From assembly GCA_963770635.1 (NCBI GenBank), contig CAVYQI010000005.1, positions 372,001-436,000 of the forward strand: 64,000 bases of DNA. The letters are read 5' to 3'. The translations under genes and the position numbers were made by a program. This stretch comes from DASZIT01 sp963770635. GTDB taxonomy: Bacteria; Actinomycetota; Acidimicrobiia; Acidimicrobiales; RAAP-2. Below the pieces are notes generated by a model, which had not been told where the DNA came from, did no database searches, and saw only the letters and a list, made by a program, of their open reading frames with translations. Below are positions 45,536 to 53,435 of this stretch, in pieces. The stretch's first letter is position 1; every line of letters starts with the position of its first letter.

Positions 45536-47839
45536 ATGGGGATTCGGGTCCGGGCGCCGTTGAGTCTGGGCCGGGGGAACCGATGGGGGCGTCACCGGGG
45601 GAAACCCCGAGCGAGCCTGCGCCTCCGGAGTGCTCGTGTGGCCGTTGCCGCGCTGGTGGCCGTGGGTGCCTACGCCGCCATCCCGGTGATCTCCGCCGGG
45701 GCCGGGAGCACCCCGTCTCCGACCATCTCGCTCGACCGGTCGACCGGGCTCCTCCGGGGTCAGATCGTGAACGTCACCGGATCGGGGTTCTCGCCCTACG
45801 CCTTCGGGGACCTCACCGAGTGCAGCAATGCCCCCGGCCAGCCGACCATCGTGAGCAACGGCGCGGCGGTGCCGGTCAGTTGTGCCTCGCCCAACCTCTC
45901 TGGCCCGGCGGTGTCGACCATCTCAGGTTTCGCCAACGTATCGCCGGCCGGCGTGCTGACCGGATCGATCATCGTCGAGACCGGTGTCCTCGGACCGCCG
46001 ACACTCGGTACCGACAGCGCCGGGAACAACGCCGCCGTGGATGCGGTCAACTACTCGTGCCCACCCACACCCGCGCAAACCGCGGCCGGCGTGAGCTGCG
46101 TCATTGCCTTCGCCGAAGCCCCCGGGGCGCCTTCGGCCTCGGGAGCCAGTCCGGCGGCCTTTATCTCCGCGCCGATCGCCTTCGGTACTCCCATCACGCC
46201 TTCACCCAGCCTGACGGTATCTCCTTCGACCGGACTCGCCGGCAACACGGTCGTGACGCTCACGGGTACCGGGTACACCCCGTTCTCCCCTGGGGTCGTC
46301 ACCGAGTGCAACGTGACCCCGGGGGAGCCGACCGCCGCCTATTCGGACCCGCCGGCGCCGGTTGGTTGCACGTCGCCAAACCAGCAGCCCTACTTCCCCC
46401 CGCCGCCGTCTTCGACCCCGGTTTCGACTCCGGGCACGTTCACCACCGACGGGACCGGGAGCCTCCAGACGACCTTTGCCATCGGTGAGGGGAACATCGG
46501 AGGGAGCGTCCAGAGTGCCCCGTACCCCTGTCCGCCCACACCCGCTCAGCAGGCGATCGGGGGGCACTGCTCGCTGATGGTCGACGATGCGGCCGGAGAG
46601 TCGGCCTCCCAGACGATCCAGATCACCGGGCCGCCACCGGTGCAAGCTCTCTCCGTTGTCCCGGCAACCGGCCTGCATGCCGGGGACCACGTGACGGTTA
46701 CCGGTTCAGGATTTGTCCCGCAAGCCGAGGGCGCGGTGGTCGAGTGCAACAGCACACCCGGTGAACCGACCATCGATGTCGCCGGGATAGCGGTCCCGGT
46801 GGGCTGTTCCAACCCGTACGCCAGTGGTGCCCTGGTCGGCGTTTCCGGTACCGGATCCATTTCAACCACGTGGACCGTTGCCGTCGGGGTCCTCGGCCCC
46901 CCCGCACAAGGCCAGGACAGTGCCGGTGGCAATGCCGGAACCGATGCCGCCAGTTACCCCTGCCCACCGACGCCGGCCCAGGTAGCGGCCGGGGCGAGTT
47001 GTCTCATCGGGTTCGGAGACTTGTCCGGCGACAGCGTATTCCAGTCGATTTCCATAGTCCCCAACCCCCCGCCACCGCCCCCGGTACCTCTCCCGGCCTC
47101 CGCGCCCCCCGTCGTCAAAATGGCTTCGACCCCGGACGGCAAGGGCTACTGGCTCGTCGCATCGGACGGAGGCGTCTTCGCCTACGGGGACGCGACGTTC
47201 TATGGATCGGTCGGGGGTCTCCCGTTGCGGAGTCCGGTGGTCGGGATGACCGCCACCCCGGACGGCCGGGGCTACTGGCTGGTGACGTCTGACGGGAGCG
47301 TGTTCGCCTACGGGGACGCCGGATTCTTCGGCTCCACCGGGGCCATCGTCATCAACAAGCCCATCGTCGGGATGACCGCCACCCCGGACGGCAATGGCTA
47401 CTGGCTGGTCGCCTCGGACGGAGGCGTCTTCGCCTACGGGGACGCGACGTTCTTCGGCTCCACCGGGGCCATGGCGCTCAACCAGCCGATCGTCGGGATG
47501 ACCGCCACCCTCGGGGGCTACTGGCTGGTGGCTTCGGACGGAGGCGTGTTCACCTTCGGCGATGCCGGCTTCTTCGGCTCCACCGGGGCGATGACGCTCA
47601 ACAGGCCGATCGCCGACATGGCTTCCACCCCGGACGGCAATGGCTATTGGCTGGTGGCCTCAGACGGAGGCGTGTTTTCCTTCGGCGATGCCGGCTTCTT
47701 CGGCTCCACCGGCGCGATGACGCTCAACAGGCCGGTGGTGGGGATGGCTTCCACCCCGGACGCCGAGGGTTACTGGCTGGTGGCGAGCGACGGAGGCGTG
47801 TTCGCCTTCGGGGACGCAACGTTCCTCGGGTCGAGATAG
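45536..47839 (+). CDS. Secreted protein with three neocarzinostatin-like domains and C-terminal GYWLVASDGG repeats
   Basis: Exported protein of 767 residues; ATG 45536 follows GGAAGGGGG. A basic N terminus and helix (VAVAALVAVGAYAAIPVISAG, about 37-57) act as signal sequence. Three homologous domains of about 130 residues follow (65-190, 220-355, 370-500), each with paired cysteines (ECSNAPGQPTIV...PVSC, CPPTPAQTAAGVSC) and a GSGFxPxxxG-type strand, resembling the neocarzinostatin fold. After a Pro linker come six repeats of about 42 residues (GYWLVASDGGVFAYGDA). No catalytic domain is visible. Wall-associated ligand or chromophore binding is a guess. Confidence 0.85.
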   Translation: MGIRVRAPLSLGRGNRWGRHRGKPRASLRLRSARVAVAALVAVGAYAAIPVISAGAGSTPSPTISLDRSTGLLRGQIVNVTGSGFSPYAFGDLTECSNAPGQPTIVSNGAAVPVSCASPNLSGPAVSTISGFANVSPAGVLTGSIIVETGVLGPPTLGTDSAGNNAAVDAVNYSCPPTPAQTAAGVSCVIAFAEAPGAPSASGASPAAFISAPIAFGTPITPSPSLTVSPSTGLAGNTVVTLTGTGYTPFSPGVVTECNVTPGEPTAAYSDPPAPVGCTSPNQQPYFPPPPSSTPVSTPGTFTTDGTGSLQTTFAIGEGNIGGSVQSAPYPCPPTPAQQAIGGHCSLMVDDAAGESASQTIQITGPPPVQALSVVPATGLHAGDHVTVTGSGFVPQAEGAVVECNSTPGEPTIDVAGIAVPVGCSNPYASGALVGVSGTGSISTTWTVAVGVLGPPAQGQDSAGGNAGTDAASYPCPPTPAQVAAGASCLIGFGDLSGDSVFQSISIVPNPPPPPPVPLPASAPPVVKMASTPDGKGYWLVASDGGVFAYGDATFYGSVGGLPLRSPVVGMTATPDGRGYWLVTSDGSVFAYGDAGFFGSTGAIVINKPIVGMTATPDGNGYWLVASDGGVFAYGDATFFGSTGAMALNQPIVGMTATLGGYWLVASDGGVFTFGDAGFFGSTGAMTLNRPIADMASTPDGNGYWLVASDGGVFSFGDAGFFGSTGAMTLNRPVVGMASTPDAEGYWLVASDGGVFAFGDATFLGSR
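47118..47836 (+). repeat. Six in-frame tandem repeats of about 126 bp
   Basis: The last 240 codons of the secreted protein are six near-identical units encoding M-x-S/A-T-P-D-G-x-GYWLVASDGGVFA-[Y/F]-GDA-x-F-x-GS. Unit 4 is two codons shorter (TATLGGYW instead of TATPDGNGYW). High DNA identity between units suggests recent duplication and a risk of assembly collapse. Confidence 0.9.
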
Positions 47840-47861
47840 CCCGCCTGCCCGCTCGGCTCGC

Positions 47862-49280
47862 TCAGCCGGATCCGGATGGGGCCGTACTCCCCGAACCCCC
47901 GGATCCGGCCACCCGGCTCCGGTCCGATTGCAGCCGCAGGACGAACCGCTCCATCTGCGTCTTCACCGGCTCCGGGCCGGCGCCGCCCGGGGTGGTCCGG
48001 CGGGTCACCGCCACGCCCGGGTCGAGCAGGGCTACCGCGTCGGCCCCGAGGGCGGGATGGGCCTCCACCAGCTCGGCCAGCGGGACGTGCCGCTCGACCG
48101 AATCCCGGACCAGATTGCCGACCACGCCGTGCGCCTGGCGGAACGGCATCCCGTGCTCCACCAGCCATTCGGCCAGATCCACCGCCGAGGCTGCCGGGCC
48201 GTCGGCCGCCGACTGCATGCGGTTGGCATTGAAGGTCACCGTCTGCAGCAGGCCGGCCAGGGCCACCAGGGCCAGATGGACCTGGTCCACCGAGTCGAAC
48301 AGCGGCTCCTTGTCCTCCTGCAGATCCCGGTTGTAAGAGAGGGGCAGGCCCTTCAAGGTGACCAGTAGCCCGGTCAGATTCCCGATCAGCCGCCCGGTCT
48401 TCCCCCGGGCCAGCTCGGCCACGTCGGGGTTCTTCTTCTGAGGGAGCATCGAGCTCCCGGTGGCGAAGGCGTCGTCGAGGACGGCGAAGCCGAACTCCTC
48501 GGTCGACCACAGCACCAGCTCCTCGCCGATCCGGGACAGGTGGACTCCTAGCAGGGCGAGGTCGAACAGCGTCTCGGCCACGAAGTCGCGGTCGGCCACC
48601 GCGTCCAGTGAGTTCTCGAACCGGGCGCCGAAGCCCAGCTCCCTCGCCACTCCGTCGGGGTCGAGCGGCAGTGACGACCCGGCCAGCGCCCCGGCCCCGA
48701 GCGGGGACACGTCGAGCCGGGCCGAGGTGGCGACCAACCGGTCGACGTCCCGGGCCAGCGCCCATCCGTGGGCCAGCAGGTGGTGGGACAGCAGCACCGG
48801 CTGCGCCCGCTGCATGTGGGTGTAGCCGGGAAGGTAGACCCCGTCGGCTTCCCGGGCCCGGGTCAGCAACACCTCCTGGAGGGCGAGCACGTCGGAGGCG
48901 ATCCCGGCGATGGCCCGCTTGGTGAACAGCCGGAGATCGGTGGCCACCTGGTCGTTGCGGCTCCGCCCGGTGTGGAGCTTGGCCCCGACGTCGCCGGCGA
49001 TCTCGGTCACCCGGCGCTCGACCGCGGTGTGGATGTCCTCGTCGTCGGGCGCAAACTTGAAGGAGTCGGAGGCCAGCTCCCGTTCCACCTGATCGAGGGC
49101 GGCCATCAGGGTGGCCACCTCGTCGTCGGTCAGGATCCCGCCGCGGCCGAGTCCCCGGACATGGGCCCGCGACCCGATCAGGTCGTCAGCCGCCAGCTCC
49201 CGGTCGTAGTGGAGGCTGACCGAGAAGGCCATGACCTCCTCGGCGGTGCCCCCGGTCAAGCGGCCCTGCCACAGGGTCAT
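47862..49280 (-). CDS. argH: Argininosuccinate lyase
   Basis: Last enzyme of arginine synthesis, splitting argininosuccinate into arginine and fumarate; 472 residues. The fumarase/lyase signature GSSMLPQKKNPD is present, with TGRSRNDQVATDLRLF and PGYTHMQRAQPVLLSHHLLA upstream. ATG 49280 overlaps the argG stop by one base (TGATG). The C-terminal tail AGSGGSGSTAPSGSG goes beyond the usual end of the family. It is the last gene of the arg cluster and convergent with the secreted repeat protein, 22 bp away. Confidence 0.96.
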   Translation of the reverse strand: MTLWQGRLTGGTAEEVMAFSVSLHYDRELAADDLIGSRAHVRGLGRGGILTDDEVATLMAALDQVERELASDSFKFAPDDEDIHTAVERRVTEIAGDVGAKLHTGRSRNDQVATDLRLFTKRAIAGIASDVLALQEVLLTRAREADGVYLPGYTHMQRAQPVLLSHHLLAHGWALARDVDRLVATSARLDVSPLGAGALAGSSLPLDPDGVARELGFGARFENSLDAVADRDFVAETLFDLALLGVHLSRIGEELVLWSTEEFGFAVLDDAFATGSSMLPQKKNPDVAELARGKTGRLIGNLTGLLVTLKGLPLSYNRDLQEDKEPLFDSVDQVHLALVALAGLLQTVTFNANRMQSAADGPAASAVDLAEWLVEHGMPFRQAHGVVGNLVRDSVERHVPLAELVEAHPALGADAVALLDPGVAVTRRTTPGGAGPEPVKTQMERFVLRLQSDRSRVAGSGGSGSTAPSGSG

Positions 49281-50533
49281 CAGGCCTCGCCGTCCGAGCC
49301 ATCCGGTGGGGCGCCCGGCGAGTCCCCGCCGCGGCCCGCCTCCTGTCGGGCCGACCAGGTGGCGACGCCCAGGCCCCACAGCCGCACGAAACCCTCGGCG
49401 TCCTGGTGCCGAAAGGTGTCGGTGGCGTCGTAGGTGGCCAGGCCGTGGTCGTAGAGGCCGATCGGGCTCCGGCGGCCGACCACGTAGCACTGGCCCGGCG
49501 CGAGGTGGAGGCGCACCTCCCCGGTGACGTGCCGCTGGGACTCGACGAAGAAGGCGTCGAGCGCCTGCTTCAGCGGCGAGAACCACAGCCCGTCGTAGAC
49601 CAGCTCCGACCACCGCGGCTCCAGTCGGGCCTTCTCGTGGAGGAGGTCGCGTTCGAGGGTGATGTCCTCGAGGTCGGCGTGGGCCAGCAGCAGGGCGAGC
49701 GCCGCCGGGCATTCGTAGGTCTCCCGGCTCTTGATGCCCACCCGCCGGCTCTCCACCATGTCGAGCCGCCCCCAACCGTATGAGCCGACCACCCGGTTCA
49801 TCTCCGCGATCAGCGGCTCGGGCGAAAGGGATCGGCCGTCGACCGACACCGGGATGCCCGACTCGAAGCCGATCACCACCTCGGCCGGCTCGGTGGTGGT
49901 GGGCCGGGTCATGGTGTAGACGTCGGCAGGAGGCGGGTTCCACGGGTCCTCGATGGCCCCGCACTCGATGGCGCGTCCCCACAGGTTCTCGTCGATCGAG
50001 TACAGCTTCTCCCTGGTCACCGTCAGCGGGATGTCCCACTTGGCGGCGTACTCGATGCTGTCCTCCCGGGTCAGCCCCCAGACCCGGGCGGGGGCGATGA
50101 CCTCGAGGTCGGGGGCCAGGGCCCGGGTGCCGACCTCGAAGCGGACCTGGTCGTTGCCCTTCCCGGTGCAGCCGTGGGCCACCGCGGTGGCACCGTGGCG
50201 GCGGGCCTCGGCGACCAGGTGGCGGACGATGACCGGCCGCGACAGCGCGGAGACCAGCGGGTACTTCCCCTCGTACTTGGCGTTGGCCAGCAATGCCGGC
50301 ATGCAGAAGTCTTCGGCCATCTCCGCCCGGGCGTCGACCACGATGGCCTCGACCGCGCCGGCGGCCAGCGCCCGGTTGCGGATGGCGTCCCAGTCCTCGT
50401 CTTTGGCTTCGGCGGCCTGCCCGACGTCGACGGCCACCGCGATGACCTCGACCCCGTGGTTCTCCATCAACCAACGGACGGCGATCGAGGTATCCAGTCC
50501 GCCGCTGTAGGCCAGCACCACTCGTTGCGCCAT
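49280..50533 (-). CDS. argG: Argininosuccinate synthase
   Basis: ATP-dependent ligase that joins citrulline and aspartate; 417 residues. The N-terminal PP-loop is VVLAYSGGLDTSIAVRWL; further motifs are HGCTGKGNDQVRFE and YSIDENLWGRAIECGAIEDP. ATG 50533 is chosen over ATG 50539 because AGGAG lies six bases before it. The C-terminal 25 residues (ARQEAGRGGDSPGAPPDG) form a non-conserved hydrophilic tail. The stop overlaps argH by one base; the start is one base from the argR stop, so the ribosome site lies inside argR. Confidence 0.96.
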   Translation of the reverse strand: MAQRVVLAYSGGLDTSIAVRWLMENHGVEVIAVAVDVGQAAEAKDEDWDAIRNRALAAGAVEAIVVDARAEMAEDFCMPALLANAKYEGKYPLVSALSRPVIVRHLVAEARRHGATAVAHGCTGKGNDQVRFEVGTRALAPDLEVIAPARVWGLTREDSIEYAAKWDIPLTVTREKLYSIDENLWGRAIECGAIEDPWNPPPADVYTMTRPTTTEPAEVVIGFESGIPVSVDGRSLSPEPLIAEMNRVVGSYGWGRLDMVESRRVGIKSRETYECPAALALLLAHADLEDITLERDLLHEKARLEPRWSELVYDGLWFSPLKQALDAFFVESQRHVTGEVRLHLAPGQCYVVGRRSPIGLYDHGLATYDATDTFRHQDAEGFVRLWGLGVATWSARQEAGRGGDSPGAPPDGSDGEA

Positions 50534-50535
50534 GG

Positions 50536-51039
50536 TCATCTCCTCGCTGGTTTCTTCGTGTGTCGACCCGGGTCGATGCCCGAGACGGCCGCCAGTTGTT
50601 TCGCCACGCCGGCGCCGCCGGTGGCCTCCGATGCCACCACCAACACGGTGTCGTCCCCCGCCACCGTGCCGATGACCCCGGGGAATCCGCTCCGATCGAG
50701 GGCCGAGCCTACGACATGAGCGGAGCCGGGTGGGGTGCGGAGCACGATCAGATTTCCCGACCAGTCCAGCTCCACCACCCACTCCCCCAGCACCCGGCGG
50801 AGATGGTCCTCGGGGGCGACCTGTTGGGACGGCAACTCAGGGAGGGCATAGGCGGTGTCACCGCCGGGCAGCCGGACCTTGACCGCCCCCAACTCCTCGA
50901 GGTCGCGGGAGACGGTGGTCTGGGTCGCCTCCACTCCCTCGCCGGCCAGCAGCTCGACCAGGTCGGTCTGGCTGCCGACCACCTTGGTCTCGAGGAGCTT
51001 GGTGATGAGGTGCTGGCGTTGGTGCTTGGTCATCTTCAC
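50536..51039 (-). CDS. argR: Arginine repressor
   Basis: Hexameric DNA-binding repressor (167 residues) that uses arginine as corepressor. The N-terminal winged helix has RQHLITKLLETKVVGSQTDL and the recognition part VEATQTTVSRDLEELGAVKV; the C-terminal oligomerisation/arginine-binding domain has RTPPGSAHVVGSALDRSG and GVIGTVAGDDTVLVV with the conserved GTxAGDDT core. GTG 51039 overlaps the argF stop (GTGA), followed two codons later by an ATG. It most likely acts on the ARG boxes upstream of argC and so controls its own synthesis. Confidence 0.95.
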   Translation of the reverse strand: MKMTKHQRQHLITKLLETKVVGSQTDLVELLAGEGVEATQTTVSRDLEELGAVKVRLPGGDTAYALPELPSQQVAPEDHLRRVLGEWVVELDWSGNLIVLRTPPGSAHVVGSALDRSGFPGVIGTVAGDDTVLVVASEATGGAGVAKQLAAVSGIDPGRHTKKPARR

Positions 51040-52025
51040 CGGATACCACCCGCCCCCGTGCCCGACCCCGTGCCCGCCCCCGTGCCCGACTCCGGGTCGA
51101 CTCCCCGGACCCAGGCCAGCAGTCCCCGCATGGCGTGCATCCGGTTGGCCGCCTGTTGCCACACCACGCTCTGGGGACCGTCAACCACACCGGCGCTGAT
51201 CTCCTCGCCGCGGTGGGCAGGAAGGCAGTGGAGGACCACCGCCCCCTCGTTTGCCCCCTTCATCAGTTCTTCGTCGACCTGGAAGCCGTGGAAGGCCTCG
51301 AGCCGCGCCGCCGCCTCGGCTTCCTGGCCCATCGACGTCCAGACATCGGTGTAGACGGCGTCGGCCCCGGCCACCGCCTCGGACGGATCGGTGGTCACCT
51401 GCAGATCGCCCCCGAAGGAGCGCACCAACTCCACGTCGGCATCGGTGGGCCCGAAACCGACCGGGGCGGCGATCCGGGTGGGCAGTCCCTCCATGGACGA
51501 GGCGAGGGCCAGCGACCGCCACACGTTGTTGGCATCCCCGATGTAGGCGAGGCGGCGTCCGGTCAATGCCTCGGCCCCGAAGCCGAAGATCTGCCGGAGG
51601 GTGAGCAGGTCGGCGAGGGCCTGGCAGGGATGGGAGAGGTCGGAGAGCAGGTTGATGACCGGCACCGCGACGCCGGCGTCGTCCAGGGCGTCGGCCATGC
51701 GCACCAGGGAGCTGTGATCCATGACCCGGGCGCAGAGCACCGCGTGGTAGCAGGCCAGGGTCCGGGCCACGTCGGCGGCGGTCTCCCGGACGTCGAGGCC
51801 GACCTCCTGCCCCTGGATGTAGACCGGGTGCCCGCCGAGGGCCACCGTCGCCATCTCGGTGCTGTTCCGGGTCCGGTTGGACGACTTCTCGAAGACCATG
51901 GCCACCCCTTGGCCGGCCAGTGCGGGCGGCAGCCGGGTCGGGTCGGTGGCGGCCAGGGCCAGCACCGCGGCGAGCCCGTCGGCGCCGAGGTCGTCGATGT
52001 CCAGGACGTGGCGCGTTCCACTCAT
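51036..52025 (-). CDS. argF: Ornithine carbamoyltransferase
   Basis: Catalyses carbamoyl phosphate plus ornithine to citrulline; 329 residues. The carbamoyl-phosphate loop is FEKSSNRTRNSTEMA (SxRTR form), with MDHSSLVRMADALDDAGV, ALADLLTLRQIFG and the ornithine-site HCLPAHRGEEI. ATG 52025 overlaps the argD stop (ATGA). The C terminus has an extra Gly/Thr tail (GTGAGTGSGTGAGG) encoded by short tandem repeats that run up to the argR start. Confidence 0.95.
   Translation of the reverse strand: MSGTRHVLDIDDLGADGLAAVLALAATDPTRLPPALAGQGVAMVFEKSSNRTRNSTEMATVALGGHPVYIQGQEVGLDVRETAADVARTLACYHAVLCARVMDHSSLVRMADALDDAGVAVPVINLLSDLSHPCQALADLLTLRQIFGFGAEALTGRRLAYIGDANNVWRSLALASSMEGLPTRIAAPVGFGPTDADVELVRSFGGDLQVTTDPSEAVAGADAVYTDVWTSMGQEAEAAARLEAFHGFQVDEELMKGANEGAVVLHCLPAHRGEEISAGVVDGPQSVVWQQAANRMHAMRGLLAWVRGVDPESGTGAGTGSGTGAGGIR
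51056..51090. repeat. 12-bp tandem repeats in the 3' end of argF
   Basis: Three units built on CCCGTGCCCG(A/C)C with a 12-bp period (GTGCCCG at 51058, 51070 and 51082). They encode the Gly/Thr tail of ArgF just before the argF-argR junction. Confidence 0.75.
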
Positions 52026-53257
52026 CCCGAGCTCGCTTCCGCCGCCGCCGTTTCCACCGCGGCTGCCAGTCGACCCAGGATCGGGCCGAGGACCCCGAGG
52101 GCCCGGTCGATGTCGGCATCGGTGACCAACAGGGAAGGGGCGAACCGCAGGACATCCGGTGCGGGTGCGTTGATGACCAGGCCGGCGTCGAGCGATCCGG
52201 CCACCACCTCGTTGGCAAACGACCCGGTGAGGACCGCGCCCAACAGCAGGCCCTCGCCCCGGACCGACAACACCCCCGGGAGCTTCTCCAACCCGGCCCG
52301 CAACCAGGACCCGGAGGCCGTCGCCCGCCGGGGCACGTCCTCGGACTCCATCACCGAGAGGGTGGCCCGGGCCGCGGCCATGGCCAGCGGCTGGCCGCCG
52401 AAGGTACTGCCGTGGTCGCCGGGGACGAAGGCGGCCGCCACTTCGGACCGGGCCCAGCAGGCGCCGACCGGCATCCCGTTGCCCAGCGACTTGGCCATGG
52501 TCACGACGTCGGGTTCGATACCCAGGTGCTGGAAGCCGAACCAGCGACCGGTCCGGCCGAACCCGGTTTGGACCTCGTCCACCATCAACAGGATGTTGCG
52601 GTCGGTGCAGAGTTGCCGGAGGCCGACCAGGTAGTCCGACGACGGCACCACCACCCCGGCTTCACCCATGATCGGCTCGACCATGACCGCCGCGACCCGG
52701 GCCGGGTCGCAGGCGGCATCCATGGCGTCGAGGTCGTCGTAGGGAACGTGATCGAATCCCTCCGGCAGCGGCAGGAAGGCGGCCTGCTTCTTGGGCTGTC
52801 CGGTGGCGGCCAGGGTGGCCAGGGTCCGGCCGTGAAACGCCTGCCAGGTGCTGACCACCGCGAACCGGTCGGGCCCCGCCCACCGGCGGGCCAGCTTGAG
52901 GGCGCACTCGTTGGCTTCGGCACCCGAGTTGGCGAAGAACACCTGACCGCCCTCGAGTTCGGTCCCCCCGCCGATCAACCGGTCGAGGGTGGCCGCCACC
53001 TCCGGGCCGATGGTGTTCCCGAACAGGTTGGACACGTGGCTGAGGGTGGCCGCCTGGTTGGCGATGGCCTCGGCCACCTTCGGGTGGGCGTGGCCCAGCG
53101 AGGTGACGGCCAGGCCGGAGAGGAAGTCGAGGTACTCCTTCCCGTCGGTGTCGTAGAGCAGGCTCCCTTCCCCCCGCACGAAGGTGACCGGGGGTTCGGC
53201 GTAGGTGTGCATGAGGGAGGACCGGTCGATGGTGCTGATGGCTCTACCTTCTTCCAT
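52022..53257 (-). CDS. argD: Acetylornithine aminotransferase
   Basis: PLP-dependent class III aminotransferase of 411 residues, converting N-acetylglutamate semialdehyde to N-acetylornithine. Motifs: YLDFLSGLAVTSLGHAHP, FFANSGAEANECALKLAR, MVDEVQTGFGRTGRWF, the PLP lysine in VTMAKSLGNGMPVG, and HGSTFGGQPLAMAAARATL. ATG 53257 has AGGGGA five bases upstream. Directly upstream lies the IS110-family element that separates it from argB, so its original promoterless position in the operon is disturbed. The stop overlaps argF. Confidence 0.95.
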   Translation of the reverse strand: MEEGRAISTIDRSSLMHTYAEPPVTFVRGEGSLLYDTDGKEYLDFLSGLAVTSLGHAHPKVAEAIANQAATLSHVSNLFGNTIGPEVAATLDRLIGGGTELEGGQVFFANSGAEANECALKLARRWAGPDRFAVVSTWQAFHGRTLATLAATGQPKKQAAFLPLPEGFDHVPYDDLDAMDAACDPARVAAVMVEPIMGEAGVVVPSSDYLVGLRQLCTDRNILLMVDEVQTGFGRTGRWFGFQHLGIEPDVVTMAKSLGNGMPVGACWARSEVAAAFVPGDHGSTFGGQPLAMAAARATLSVMESEDVPRRATASGSWLRAGLEKLPGVLSVRGEGLLLGAVLTGSFANEVVAGSLDAGLVINAPAPDVLRFAPSLLVTDADIDRALGVLGPILGRLAAAVETAAAEASSG

Positions 53258-53435
53258 AGAGGTCCCCTGCCGGGAACGCTTGCGGTGCTTGTCCCTCGAG
53301 GACTGAAATGAGACGGCGTCCCGGCTGGGCGGCCTCGGAGGCCTGACGCCAACAAGGGTGTTGTCCCTCGAGGACTTGTCCATCAGCACGGCGCCGTGCC
53401 TTCGTCCGTCTCGTTCGAAAGGGATTGGAGGAAAC
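53258..53435 (+). ncRNA. Candidate bridge RNA region of the second IS110-family element
   Basis: A 178-bp non-coding region precedes the recombinase gene. It is rich in hairpins: the 16-bp direct repeat TTGTCCCTCGAGGACT occurs at 53289-53304 and 53361-53376, each copy holding the palindrome GTCCCTCGAGGAC, and between and after them lie GGCCTCGGAGGCC (53331-53343) and GCACGGCGCCGTGC (53386-53399). By analogy with IS110 bridge RNAs this leader should be transcribed and fold. The RNA ends, and the IS left end within this stretch, are not known. Confidence 0.5.
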
